Source: Euglena gracilis
Lineage: Eukaryota > Euglenida > Euglenophyceae > Euglenales
Assembly (NCBI GenBank): GCA_039621445.1
Contig: CP154957.1
Span: 24,280,938-24,344,937, forward strand
Reading direction: 5' to 3'
DNA length: 64,000 nt
In this document: in pieces, positions 25,001 through 33,849 of the stretch
Layout of the letters: every line of letters starts with the position of its first letter
Numbering within the stretch: the first letter of the stretch is position 1
The notes under the pieces: model-generated
What the model saw: only the letters and a program-made list of their open reading frames with translations
What the model was told of the DNA's origin: nothing
The model's database searches: none
Position numbers and translations under genes: made by a program

Positions 25001-25413
25001 CAACTCACTGGGTATGGGCCAACCTTCCTTCCCCCTCCCCTGTCCAACATGTCAACGTTCCAGGAATGCGCGGTTGAAACAGGAGTGTGTGTGCCAACAA
25101 CACGCTGTGACTTGGGAAAATGATCGGGGGGGTGCGAGAAGAAAATTTCCCGGAAGGAAATGCACAACCTCCTGCGGGGGGGGGGTGCACCGCAGAAGGG
25201 CAACATGACACTGTTTTGCCCAATACAGTCAGTGCGATGAATAGATGATTGGTGGCCGCCCCTGGGCATCATGGAGTCCGCCTTCTGGGCTGCGGCTCGC
25301 TGAGCAGCCTTGGCCTCGTTCGCCAGCCGGAGGCTCTGGGCCTCCCGCTCCAGTGCACTCTGCAGGCAGTGGTCCAGCATGAATTCGTGGAAAAACTGGT
25401 GGCCACAGCGCCC
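12886..25413 (-). CDS. Hybrid histidine kinase, catalytic core and receiver (multi-exon)
   Basis: A two-component sensor kinase that autophosphorylates a histidine and would pass phosphate to its fused receiver. Exons in transcription order: coiled-coil linker (25413 down), H-box with AANHILKNIMADA (24708-24595, phospho-acceptor His codon at 24670-24668), dimerisation helix with GWCKKRQAMV (24094-23945), LLPTQL..CVCLDPTP (23290-23177), N-box NALSNAFRHG (20935-20786), G-box GLPSLSDRIGLEH (20623-20480), AAQAQNMAVSLQQDGEV (about 18806-18739), then receiver exons with FACIDDSDVARRLM (18476-18315), ADV (17908-17840), GTDLVRHLLDAGFPGLVCLR (16498-16424), two small exons near 14.0 kb, and GKDVSGPVMVAQLM with a stop (13016-12886). 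The order matches a canonical hybrid kinase. The exon with the receiver's phospho-acceptor Asp was not located. Kinase identity is firm; some splice sites are inferred. Confidence 0.8.
13929..13979 (-). CDS. Kinase exon: receiver DRDFYRRCGVHCVIG
   Basis: Follows an AG at 13980-13981 and reads EECDRDFYRRCGVHCVIG, the segment just before GKDV in this receiver family. The donor is ambiguous: GTCATT (exon end 13938), or a non-GT site after GGGCAG. Confidence 0.6.
14043..14068 (-). CDS. Kinase micro-exon: SIPADNVA
   Basis: A 26-bp exon bounded by an AG acceptor and a textbook G|GTGAGT donor. SIPADNVA fits between the GFPGLVCLR exon and the DRDFYRR exon. Very short exons are easily missed, so the donor quality is the main support. 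Confidence 0.5.
15681..16143 (+). mobile_element. GTAAACCCCC/AATAAGACC TIR element, non-autonomous
   Basis: Starts GTAAACCCCCCAAAAAGAAG and ends in a GGGTCTTTATTTGGGGGGGG-type inverted copy. The core GGCGCAAAGTGCCGAAGACG followed by GTGAAAACTTTCCCTGAAAA is shared with 23556-23884 and with 31352-31619. It contains no protein gene. It lies in the kinase intron between the micro-exon and the GTDLV exon. Confidence 0.75.
16424..16498 (-). CDS. Kinase exon: receiver GTDLVRHLLDAGFPGLVCLR
   Basis: Starts after CAG at 16499-16501 in phase 0. It encodes GTFLGTDLVRHLLDAGFPGL followed by VCLRTA, the alpha4/beta4-region signature of these divergent receivers. No GT lies at the expected end (CGCACGGCTTCC), so the donor may be GC or another non-canonical site. 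Confidence 0.65.
17840..17908 (-). CDS. Kinase exon: receiver ..DVDAFLSFVLSSSADV
   Basis: A 69-bp exon with AG acceptor (CTGTGCAG) and GT donor (GACGTT|GTGGCC). It encodes 23 residues, AFGQRATDVDAFLSFVLSSS then ADV, leading into the expected beta3 strand that carries the phospho-acceptor Asp. The Asp itself must be in a further exon between 17839 and 16499 that I could not fix. Confidence 0.65.
18315..18476 (-). CDS. Kinase exon: start of receiver, FACIDDSDVARRLM
   Basis: Begins after CTGCAG in phase 0, matching the phase of the upstream exon end at 18739. It encodes SGGSLPATFTATMEVDLHTP, then an acidic stretch, then LRFACIDDSDVARRLM. DDS is the acidic pocket of a receiver domain. It joins the ATPase C-terminal strand to the receiver. 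The donor is not a clear GT. Confidence 0.7.
18739..18806 (-). CDS. Kinase exon: ATPase C-terminal strand AQNMAVSLQQDGEV
   Basis: Ends at a GTG|GTGAGC donor in phase 0. It encodes AAQAQNMAVSLQQDGEV, the strand pair that follows the G-box in histidine-kinase ATPase domains. The start is uncertain (acceptor at 18781 or slightly upstream). Confidence 0.6.
19059..19296 (+). mobile_element. Short TIR element of AAATAACACCCC type
   Basis: Left end GGTTACACCCCCCTCCCAAA, right end (reverse complement) GGTAAAACACCCTCCCAAAT. The interior repeats TGTTATTTGGGGGGG several times. A copy of the same terminus occurs at 21835. It is intronic to the kinase gene and has no coding potential. Confidence 0.65.
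20480..20623 (-). CDS. Kinase exon: ATPase G-box
   Basis: Starts after GCCAG at 20624-20625. It encodes SPAFVAALLAAGGGAPPCDG then LPSLSDRIGLEHI. The SDRIGL motif corresponds to the G-box lid region that binds ATP. The proposed donor is CG|GTCTGT near 20480. It lies between the N-box and AQNMAV exons as expected. Confidence 0.7.
20786..20935 (-). CDS. Kinase exon: ATPase N-box NALSNAFRHG
   Basis: Encodes NALSNAFRHGHPEDPQVSLT, continues VRLEPAELGSARCRLSFAIG and ends NRAAQGPSDL before a GTTCGT donor. NALSNA..HG is the N-box that binds Mg-ATP, and the SFAIGN strand also matches the fold. The acceptor is unclear because the upstream side is C-rich; an AG inside GCTCAG|CAAC is an alternative start. 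Confidence 0.75.
21459..21484 (-). CDS. Possible kinase micro-exon: PGPTLCDI
   Basis: Lies between the LDPTP and N-box exons and encodes CPGPTLCDI before a GTGTGTGA donor. This resembles the LDP.LC.I helix that precedes NALSNA. The phase with the upstream exon does not fit cleanly, so it may be chance. Confidence 0.25.
21835..23075 (+). repeat. 1.2-kb A/C-only-like strand-asymmetric block
   Basis: The plus strand is almost entirely A and C with very few G or T. It begins at a GTAAACCCCCCTCCCAAATA terminus and ends near a CCACCCCCCTGTG / CACAGGGGGG inverted pair. Long frames on both strands (Pro/Thr/Asn/Lys or Gly/Val/Trp) are compositional. It sits within the kinase intron and may be the interior of a TIR element. 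Confidence 0.7.
23177..23290 (-). CDS. Kinase exon: pre-N-box segment CVCLDPTP
   Basis: AG acceptor (ACAACAG), donor CCCC|GTGCAC. It encodes PGPPLLPTQLQQFGEAVVCQ followed by RAVALYCPPACVCLDPTP. The LDP motif normally lies just before the N-box helix in this kinase family. Confidence 0.55.
23556..23884 (+). mobile_element. GTAAACCCCC/AATAAGACC TIR element, short copy
   Basis: Left end GTAAACCCCCCAAAAAATAA, right end reverse complement of the same kind (GGTCTTATTTTTGGGGGGGG then TTA). The core GGCGCGAAGCGCTGGAGATG then GTGAAAATTTATCCTG matches the copies at 15681-16143 and 31352-31619. It lies just downstream of the GWCKKRQ exon, within 60 bp of its donor. Confidence 0.75.
23945..24094 (-). 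CDS. Kinase exon: dimerisation helix GWCKKRQAMV
   Basis: Acceptor TCTCCCAG|CGCC, donor CATTG|GTTACG. It encodes APVAEGLEHLQRARECLTRG then MGWCKKRQAMVRLTLGQYTP and LPRRPVWGAI. It forms the second helix of the dimerisation domain; the basic GWC.KRQ segment recurs in protist hybrid kinases of this type. Confidence 0.7.
24595..24708 (-). CDS. Kinase exon: H-box with phospho-acceptor histidine
   Basis: A 114-bp exon with a clear CCCCAG acceptor and GGAG|GTAACC donor. It encodes IAAVKGFPLAANHILKNIMA then DAVGCLELFQADNQAFG. HILKN corresponds to the H-box (H-x-x-K/R-N), with the His codon at 24670-24668. Confidence 0.75.
25265..25413 (-). CDS. Kinase exon: coiled-coil linker
   Basis: Encodes GRCGHQFFHEFMLDHCLQSA then LEREAQSLRLANEAKAAQRA and AAQKADSMMPRGG, a charged, Ala/Leu-rich helix as expected between membrane domain and H-box. 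The acceptor is TTTGAG or an AG about 20 bp upstream. No GT follows soon after MMPRGG, so the 3' end is uncertain and could extend to the GTATTG near 25226. Confidence 0.6.
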
Positions 25414-25455
25414 CTCAAAGTCCTCAAAATGGAGCTCTCTCTCTCTTCCTTCTCT

Positions 25456-25520
25456 CTCTCTCTCTGTGTGTGTGTGTGTTTGTGTGCGTGTGTGTGTGTG
25501 TGTGTGTGTGCGTGCGTGCG
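25456..25520 (+). repeat. TC/TG dinucleotide array beside the linker exon
   Basis: A (TC)n tract followed by (TG)n, about 20-100 bp upstream of the acceptor of the coiled-coil exon. On the coding strand it reads (CA)n then (GA)n running into the exon. Confidence 0.9.
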
Positions 25521-26354
25521 TGCATGTGCGTGCGCGCGTGTGTCTGTGCGCGCGCTTGTGCGCTTGTGTGTTGTGGGTATTCTGTGAATATAATATGTAT
25601 GTAAAATTGTGGGCATTGTAGCTTCACCAACGTTGTATTTAAAACCGAGTTTGGAACGCTGACAAATTCTTAAACAAGATCCCTGGGTTTACTGTAAGGT
25701 ACTGGAAGGAGGGAGGACTGATAATGGAACGATGATTCATGTTTAGGTCATCAACGCTGAAGGCAGCAAAAAGTGGACAGCAGTTAGAATCCATCGACGG
25801 GGGGGGGGGAGTGGCGTCCGGGGCTGGAGAGAAGGCTGCTCCTGGCTGGACCGGGCTCCCAGCATATGGCGACTCAGTGCAAAGCGCTGGAAATTTTGGG
25901 GCCATAAAACACCCCCGAAACATGTCTCTGGTGCTTTGTAGGGCAGATCCACAAAAAAGATACATCAAAGCATAAAGCTTCTTGGAGGGGGGGTCCCAGG
26001 TCTGGACAAGGCAGGTACAGTCACTTCCCAATTTGGTGCTGTGGTCGGCCCTGGTCGGTTGTAGCTACCTGGTCTGGACACCACTGGGGGGGGGGTCGGA
26101 CCCTCTCCCCGCTGCACAAAACTTAATCAGGGAGGGGGGGCGTTGACCGCATTCCTTTCAGGGAGGACAGAACCAGGAAGCCGCCAACCAGAGCCGCGGC
26201 ACACAGCGGCTGCGGGGCTGAGCGTCCTTTGAGAACCCTGCGGGGCAGGCAAGGCCCAGGGAGACAGGGAGAGAACCGAACCGGCAGCCCAGCCCGGCGG
26301 TCTGTCTGTCTCTCGGCGCTCTCCTGACAGTGGGTCCTTTTGTCCGGGGTTGCG

Positions 26355-26684
<330 letters not shown>

Positions 26685-28567
26685 AAGCTTACCCCTGGGA
26701 AAGGGCGGGGTCGGACCTCCCGCCCCCCCCTGCCTCTGAGAAGAGAGTGAAAACCGCGGATTATCACCATGACCCCGGCCCGGTTCCCGGAATTTTTTTT
26801 CAGTCGCGAGCGACTGGATTTCTAGTTTCCAATCACCCTGGGTTCCCCAGCTCCCCGCCAGGCCCGAGTTATTCACGTGCGAAGGGGTCCAAACTGGGTT
26901 GGATTCCCCTCCCCCCCCCCCATAAGCCCCCCCCTTTGGACTCTGCCATTTTGGGCCCAAAAATCGATGTTTTCAAATATCTCGAAAATGATGCAAAAAA
27001 AAGGAAATGTCCGGAGACGTAAATTGAAGCCCTTGGAACACCCTATCTACTGGTATGTTGACTTCCCTGCAACTCCCCGACTAGCCCAAGATACGGCCAT
27101 TTTTTGGCCCACATGGCCGTTTTGTACATTTTTCCCACTGTCCGACTTAGCCGTTTTCGGGGGGGGGGGTCAAAAAATAAATGCTTTCAAAATTTCTCGA
27201 AAATGATGCAAAATCAAAGGAAATGTCTGGAGACCTAATTTGAAGCCCTTGGAATGCCCCATCTACCGGTATTTTGATTTCTCCGCAACTCCCCCCCAAC
27301 CCGAGATACGGCCGTTTTTTTTCGGCCAACTTGGGACATTTTGTACACTTTTTCCAATCTCAGACTCAGCCGTTTTCGGACAAAAAAAAGTCGAAAAAAA
27401 AATCCAAAAAAATCGATAAAAATTACTGGCCCCAAACCATGTTTTTTTGGCCTCATGGACCCGGAAAAAGTGTTTTTGAGCCGAAAATGAGCGTTTTTCG
27501 ACCCGACAGCCCCCCATTTTGGGCCCGAATCCTATGGACTTTGGGTCATTTTCAGGTCAAAAAAAGTCGGAAAAATTCGAAAAAAAAGTTTGGCCGAAAA
27601 CGTTGTTTTTTGGCCTCCCGGACCCGGAAAAAACTGTTTTTGAGCCGAAAATGTGCGTTTTTCGACCCGCCAAGCCATTGACTTTGGGTCATTTTCGGGT
27701 CAAAAAGTCGAAAAAATCGAATTTTTTTTGCCGAAACGATGTTTTTTGGCCTCCCGGACCTGGAAATTTTGTTTTTGAGCCGAAAATGAGCGTTTTTCGA
27801 CCCGCCAGCGCCCCGTTTTGGGCTGCCAACCCATTGACTTGGGGTCAAAACCGGGTTAACATTAGCATTTCAGAAAAAGTCGTAAAATCACTGAAAGTCA
27901 CCGTAAATTGAAAGAGTGCAATTTGTAAATTATAAATTACACGAACTTTGTAATGCTAATATATTCGGCCTTCCACCAATGCATGTCCCATTAAGAGCTC
28001 AGCACTATCCAAAACCTGGTTTACTCAGCCTCCATCGATTCCCCTGGGGTTCTCATCGGGGGGAGGGGCTTTCCAGGCGTTGTGCCATGGGGGAGGTTCC
28101 AGGGCTGTACGGGAATCCCTGAAATCCTGTGGGTTGTGGGGGGTCTGACCGCCCTCCACTCCTCCTGTACAAAACCAACGCTCACTTATGGCAATTGGCA
28201 AGGGCACATTTCATGCAAATTATCCGGACACACTTGTTCTGGTTGCTGGTTTGGCGCCCCACACACCACCTGCCGGAAAGCCTTCTCCCACAGCTGCCAT
28301 CAAAAATAGCCCTCATAAAAACGATGCTGAAGAAAGAAATGATCCTCCCAAAAATGATGTGAGGTGTTGCGTCGGACAGGCGAGGTGTAATGTGAATCAA
28401 TACTGTCACCCACATTTCACCCCACAAAATTGCAGGGCACAAGAGTTCGCGAAATCCACGCAATAATAATTTTCCCCCTGTGATGACGCTATTCGGGAAA
28501 ACGTATTTCAATCTCACACAGAAGAACTTTCAATGTCCCGGCAGTGTTTCCATGACAACGGTAACCA

Positions 28568-28699
28568 GCCCCCAAACTGTTTCAGGGAACAAATTTCCCA
28601 GCTCCTTTCAGATGGAGGTTGCTATGGGAAAAGAAAACTGCCACTGTAGGAACGTGGTTGCCTCATGGTCACCACATACCCGCCCGGTCCTGAGGGATA
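28568..28699. repeat. 132-bp direct repeat, copy A
   Basis: Identical to 29179-29310 except for about two substitutions. It starts CCCCCAAACTGTTTCAGGGA and ends GGTCCTGAGGGATA. Together the copies bracket a 479-bp TA-rich insert. Confidence 0.9.
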
Positions 28700-28729
28700 T
28701 ATATAAGCGCAACCCCGGACAAAAGGACC

Positions 28730-28795
<66 letters not shown>

Positions 28796-28921
28796 TATAT
28801 ATAGATATGAGATATATATATATATATAGATATATATAATATATATATAAATATATATATGTATATATGTATATATATGTATATATATCTATATATATCT
28901 ATATCTATGTATATCTATATA

Positions 28922-29016
<95 letters not shown>

Positions 29017-29178
29017 ATATATATATCTATATCTATATATCTATATCTATATATATCTATATCTATATATATATGTATATATATGTATATATATGTATAT
29101 ATATGTATATATATGTATATATGTATATATATGTATATATATATATTGCGCTTATACGCTTACGCTGTGCTTGTAGAG
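28700..29178. repeat. TA-rich insert between the 132-bp repeats
   Basis: Begins TATATAAGCGCAACCCCGGA, continues as a long (TA)n/(TATATC)n array and ends GCGCTTATACGCTTACGC. Its ends are inverted (TATAAGCGC / GCGCTTATA). They match the palindrome at 26467-26684. Confidence 0.85.
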
Positions 29179-29310
29179 GCCCCCAAACTGTTTCAGGGAA
29201 CAAATTTCCCAGCTCCTTTCAGATGGAGGTTGCTATGGGAAAAGAAAACTGTCACTGTAGGAACGTGGTTGCCTCATGGTCACCACATACCCGCCTGGTC
29301 CTGAGGGATA
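29179..29310. repeat. 132-bp direct repeat, copy B
   Basis: Second copy of the sequence at 28568-28699. Its right edge abuts the GTATCC donor of the hydrophobic exon at 29312-29438, so the original copy is probably this one. Confidence 0.9.
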
Positions 29311-29311
29311 C

Positions 29312-29438
29312 CGGAAAGGACCCTCGGCGGCCGGCGACCAGCGGCACTGCCGGCGACAGCACGCACAGCAGCAGGTGAGTGACAAAAGGCACGGCGGGGA
29401 GGAGGAGGGCCCAGGCCGGGAACGCCGCCAGCCACAAG
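29312..29438 (-). CDS. Probable membrane exon of the kinase gene
   Basis: AG acceptor (GAGAG|CTTGTGG) and donor CCG|GTATCC. It encodes [20 protein letters not shown] then [22 protein letters not shown], enough for one or two transmembrane helices followed by positive residues. Codons are strongly G/C-ending. Position upstream of the coiled-coil exon suggests the sensor's membrane region. The link to the kinase is inferred from order and strand. Confidence 0.55.
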
Positions 29439-29599
29439 CTCTCGATGACCGGTGGCAGGCGCCGTCCGCGGGTGGGCTGTCAGTTGGAAATGTGCAGTGC
29501 TTTTCTGAAAAATATGCCGTTGACATCCCCCCGTACACACCACTTTCCTGGAACATTGACTTGTGTTGGAGAAGAGGGGAGGTAAACCCCCAAAATAAG

Positions 29600-31345
29600 A
29601 CCCTGGTCTCGTTTTTGGCCTTTCCTCTCGAGGGTCTGCCGGTGGCAGTGGTCTTTCCGCTGTTGGCGGGTGAGCTGCCAGTTTGGCAGGTAGTGGTGAT
29701 CTTTCTGCCGTTGGCGGGGCTTGAGCTGTTGGTTTCGCAGCAGGCTTGTCTTGCTCCATTGGAGCCGGGGCAGCAACTGGTACTATGGTTGCAGCAGCAG
29801 TTGAGCTTCTATCAACCACAATCTTTGCGGCAGGAACCCATTGGGTTTCTGGTGGTGATGCTGCCGGTGAACCTCGAGGGGTTAATACTGCAGACACTGC
29901 AGACACTGCTGCGGACAGACCCTGTAACACACCACCAGCTACAGGGGGTGATGACACAGATTGTGGGGGTGAAGATGCCATTGGCACTACCGGCAGTGAG
30001 AGGGGCGGTACCATTGGTACTGGTGACCGTGAAGACACAGGAGACGCGAAGTCGGTTCCTGGACCTTCAGCAGGGGGTAGGGGGTCACAGAGCCCAGTAA
30101 GGCTATTGGGGCATCTGTATACTCGGATTCCTCATTAGGGAGGATGTCCTCCAAACCTTCCATGCGGTCTCCCTCGTCTCCCTCTTCCTGTTCTCCCTCC
30201 TCACCACTTTCCTCGACCGTTTCTGGAGAGGCTGCTGGTGAGGTTTGTCGTTCGGCTGTCGCAGCTTGTGTAGGGGTTTCTTGCGCGATTGCGCTGGTGG
30301 GTGGGGATACAGCTATAGCGGGTTGGGGAGAAGAGGTAGCCACAGAAGATTGGCTCTCTTGAGGTTTTGCGGTGGCCGATAAGCCTCTGCCGAATAACCA
30401 CGACCACGTCCAGAGGCGGATGGTGGTAGATCCGAAGGGAGTCCCTTGGGAACCGGTGTTGCCGGTTGCGGCTGGGTGGAGGACGCCGATGTTGTTACCG
30501 GTTGCAGCTGCGTAGTGGATGCCGAATGCGGCTGGTGCAGGTGTGCCTTTGGCACATGGCGTTTGTGTGCCCGGTATTTATCCCAGTCTTCCCAGTCGAT
30601 AATATTCAACCACCTGGTGGTTGATTTGGAGGAGCGGCAGTGCCATGCCATCATCGTTGGCCCGTCGGCCTTGAAAAAAAAATGCGGCAAACAGTGCTTT
30701 ATCAAGCGTGTCGCCGAATCCGTGACGAATGAAATTGTCGATACTTTCCTTGTCGTATCGCGGTACATAATCCGGGGGAATCTCCCTATCGGGATTGAGA
30801 TAAAAAATATATCTCGAGAATGTGGCAGATCCAGGCTCTGAACCAGAACTGCTGCAGATACAGCAGGAGCTGGCGATGGTTGCGGCGCGCATTAGCACTA
30901 GGGTGCACATCGCACGATTGTCTGCATGTGCAGAAGCATGATGCGCTTTGGAGCTTCGGCTGGGGCCCGTTGGCCTTCTTCATCGTGGTCTCCGGCCCGC
31001 GGCTGTGTACCGCGTATCCCAAATCCCCCGAAATCCACTGGGACTTTTCCCCCACAGTGGAAACATCTGACGACATACGTCTGAGGGAATCGGAGGTCAA
31101 TATCGACCACTTCGAAGTGAGTGGCATATTGCCAGTGGTAAAAGCCTTGCAAATTGCTGCAAAACATGTTCTGTGCCAGTCTGGCTACTTCCTCGGGCAG
31201 TGGGTAAACTTCCCACTCCAGGCCCTTTGGGCCAACACTGCAGATGCAGTCAAAAAACTGCCGAAGACGGTCTTTGCCGGTACCATAGTGGTCCTCTTGA
31301 CCGCATTCAAGGTAGGGGTGACCACAGGAGTTCATAAAATGACCA
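29600..31345 (-). pseudogene. Unidentified cargo, block 1 (Cys-rich then proline-rich), frameshifted
   Basis: Read on the minus strand: about 150 residues including HFMNSCGHPYLECGQEDHYG and RCFHCGGKVPVDFGGFGIRG, where the spaced Cys/His could bind zinc. Then come SRYIFYLNPDREIPPDYVPR, YDKESIDNFIRHGFGDTLDK and ALFAAFFFQGRRANDDG, and then about 300 residues rich in Pro, Ala, Gln and Ser with an acidic stretch (EESGEEGEQEEGDEGD). The coherent sequence passes through at least three frames (breaks near 30900, 30600-30680, 30340 and 30010). One break coincides with a homopolymer of seven or more A. I do not recognise the family. It may be structural or nucleic-acid-binding cargo, or a captured host gene. 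Confidence 0.5.
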
Positions 31346-31351
31346 AAATTT

Positions 31352-31619
31352 TGGGTGGCGCGAAGCACCGAAGACGGTGAAAATTTTCCCTGAAAAATTA
31401 CCAAAAATTCCAATTGCATACAAAAAACGATGAAATTTCAAAAATTTTCATATTTTTGAGGTGCAAAAAAACATGCTAAATAAATTTGCACATGGTGCGA
31501 AGCACCGAAGGAAAAAAATTAATGCTTTTGGGAACCTGAAAAATGATTTTTTTTTCTGGCCCGGGTCAGTCAATAAAAAAATCCAAAAATAAGACCCCCC
31601 CCCAAAACAAGACCTCCTA
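31352..31619 (+). mobile_element. Internal copy of the non-autonomous TIR family core
   Basis: Carries GGCGCGAAGCACCGAAGACG, then GTGAAAATTTTCCCTGAAAA and AAATAAGACCCCCCCCC, as in 15681-16143. It separates the two opposite-facing coding blocks. Its left terminus is missing. Confidence 0.7.
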
Positions 31620-33180
31620 GTGGAGGAAAGCGAGGCGGGTGACATTCCCCCAACACCAACAGTGCAGCCGTCGCGAATTTTTCGCGACACACAATGCCCT
31701 CCTCGTATGCCAAGAGGACCTCCACCCGAATATCGGGAATCCCCAACACAATATGCGTACCAGCCTATGACGCAACCGTCTGCTGGACCGGCAGAGTTTC
31801 CGTATCCAGCTCATCTGGAAACTGGAAGCCACCTGCCCATACAAAGAGAACAGTATATAGCACCCCCAGGACTGAACCGGAGCCCGCATCCTGGGCAGAT
31901 GATCTGGAAAAGGCTGAGGCCGAAGGCCGTATGGAGGTGGAAGAGGAAGGACCAACGGTACAGGAACCTCTAGAACCTCTCCCGCCACCCCGCTTCAACT
32001 CCCCTCAGCAAGCAGACAAATCCGAAGACAAACCACACGACCTCGTTAGTCTCAGAGTAGGACATTGGGCAGGCCAACAGGGTGCCTGTGGTGATAGGCC
32101 GGGACCAAGAGGCACCCAGTCCAATAGTGCGGCGGGTCCAAATAGTGCTGCACCCCCTGCCGCCGGAAGCGGCCGTCCAATAGAGCTGCGGGTGCAATAT
32201 TATTTGGGGGGGTTTACTGCCCCACAGGGCAGGAATACCCCCGCGCCGCAAAGGCGCGCTTCAGATGGCCAACAGGCCGCTACCCCTATGCCCGCCTCGT
32301 CTGTGTCACCGGCCAGACCAGCGCCAAAGGCGCAGCCGCCCCACCTAGTAGCAGCAAAAGCCGCGCCAAAGGTGCAGGCACCTCCAGTGGCACAAGCAGC
32401 GCCAACGGCGCCACAACCGGCACAACCGGCAGTAGCGCAACCCGCTGCTGCTCCACGCCAAGAGGCCACAACGGAAATCATCAGTGGACCAACACCTATT
32501 GAGGAAGAGCTCGATGACGCAGAACGAGCCCAAAGGGCCGAAAGAGAAAATTACGAAGCCACAGAACGAGCTCGTAAGATGTACGAGGACACGGTCTATA
32601 GAGCACAAAACCCCACCTACATTGACAATTTAGGTGAACCCCTCCCTAACAATACTCCACCGCTATTGGTGGATTGGCAGGATCAACCTGCTACACACCA
32701 AGCCAAGAAAATGGTCCACACAGCACACGAATTGCTTGAAAAGCAAATGATATGAACCCCATCTACGTGGGTCCCCATTTCGCGCGCGACTTGACCCCGC
32801 GCGACTGGCAAGAAGCCAGACGTGAAATTTCCCCATTGGGAAAAGGCAAGGGAAAGAGTGTGCCCAAAAGGGCATTTGTTGTAGGCCAAAAAGGCCAGAA
32901 AGGCCAAGGGAAAGGCCAGAAAGGCCAATACCAAAACCTCTATGAAGATGACATGGAAGCTCTATTTGAGCACATTCACGCTGGCCATGACCTTGCATTC
33001 GAGGCCATGCGTAATTTCCAACAGAAACTCCATCTCCCCGTCCGCATGGTTTATCCAGTGGTCGCAGTCACCACCCAGCTCTATCGGGAACGTTGTCGTG
33101 AGTTCCACCATGATGGAATTTTGTACGCCTTTGAGGGCAACGTCATCACCAGTCCGATACTGGAGGGCGAGATACCCCAG
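31620..33180 (+). pseudogene. Unidentified cargo, block 2 (proline/alanine-rich, basic C-terminus), frameshifted
   Basis: A plus-strand frame begins near 31620 (EESEAGDIPPTPTVQPSRIF), shifts frame near 31870, and runs to a TGA at 32753-32755 through a long Ala/Pro/Gln tract. A charged helix follows (DDAERAQRAERENYEATERA then RKMYEDTVYRAQNPTYIDN). A second frame starts at ATG 32752, overlapping that stop: MNPIYVGPHFARDLTPRDWQ, a basic KGQ repeat (GQKGQKGQGKGQKGQ), then DDMEALFEHIHAGHDLAFEA and an RMVYPVVAVTTQLYRERCRE helix. The ATG-over-TGA overlap and the basic linker recall structural polyproteins of retroelements, but I find no diagnostic motif and do not assign a family. Confidence 0.5.
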
Positions 33181-33680
33181 GGGGGGTCCTATTTTGGGGG
33201 GGGTCTTATTTTTGGGAGGGTTTTACTTTGGGGGGGGTTCATCCCCATCCAAACCTCAGGAACAGAGGGAGGGCTCTCCATCTGAGTGTGTGGGGTGGGG
33301 GGTGCTGGTGAAAGATCCTGATTGAGTGGATGGGTGCCCAAATGATTGATGCTGAATGCTGGTGCTAGTGAAACCACACTGTGCTAGCAAGAGTCAGCAG
33401 GACATGCAAGCTGGAAGTGAGTGGTTGTGCAATTCGACAGTGGACCTAGAGAACAGCTAATCCGTCCATATATTGTCCAAAGGTCCTAAAATAGCCCTTG
33501 GAGAGCACAACATTGACTAAGGTTCTTTCTCAATACCCAATGCCAGCCACACAAAGGGACTGCTTTGTTTGGTGGCTTGAATGCACCAAGAACGGCACGT
33601 CTTTTCCAGAGGGTGGTCTTTTCCTTGGGCTTCCCGTCACACATTCCCGCATCCAAGCACCTATGACAGATTCCAAATTT

Positions 33681-33770
33681 TAGCCCGCGGTCGGCTGCGG
33701 TCGGCCGCGGTCGGCTGCGGTCGGCTGCGGTCGGCTGCGGTCGGCTGCGGTCGGCTGCGGTCGGCAAAGT
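33681..33770 (+). repeat. (GGTCGGCTGC)n decamer array
   Basis: Nine near-perfect 10-bp units. A direct repeat CACCTATGACAG precedes this array and also the second one at 34301-34450. Confidence 0.95.
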
Positions 33771-33849
33771 AGTTGGCTGTAGGTGGGGGGCAGGCCAACA
33801 AAAAATGAGCATATATCACAATCACACAATCCACTGTTGCCGACTTTTG

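Larger units (their letters stand above)
29582..33226. mobile_element. 3.6-kb TIR element carrying broken protein-coding cargo
   Basis: Left end GTAAACCCCCAAAATAAGAC; the right end reads in reverse complement GTAAAACCCTCCCAAAAATA then AGACC, so the same termini as the short elements at 15681 and 23556 bound this one. It holds a minus-strand coding block (about 29600-31345), an internal non-autonomous copy (31352-31619) and a plus-strand coding block (31620-33180). The cargo is proline-rich and interrupted by frameshifts. No transposase motif is recognised. Confidence 0.65.

Noticed and set aside
25639-26031. Minus-strand frame with SALQSTRDMFRGCFMAPKFP
   Set aside because: Protein-like in part, but without G/C-ending codon bias, clear splice sites or a family match; left uncalled.
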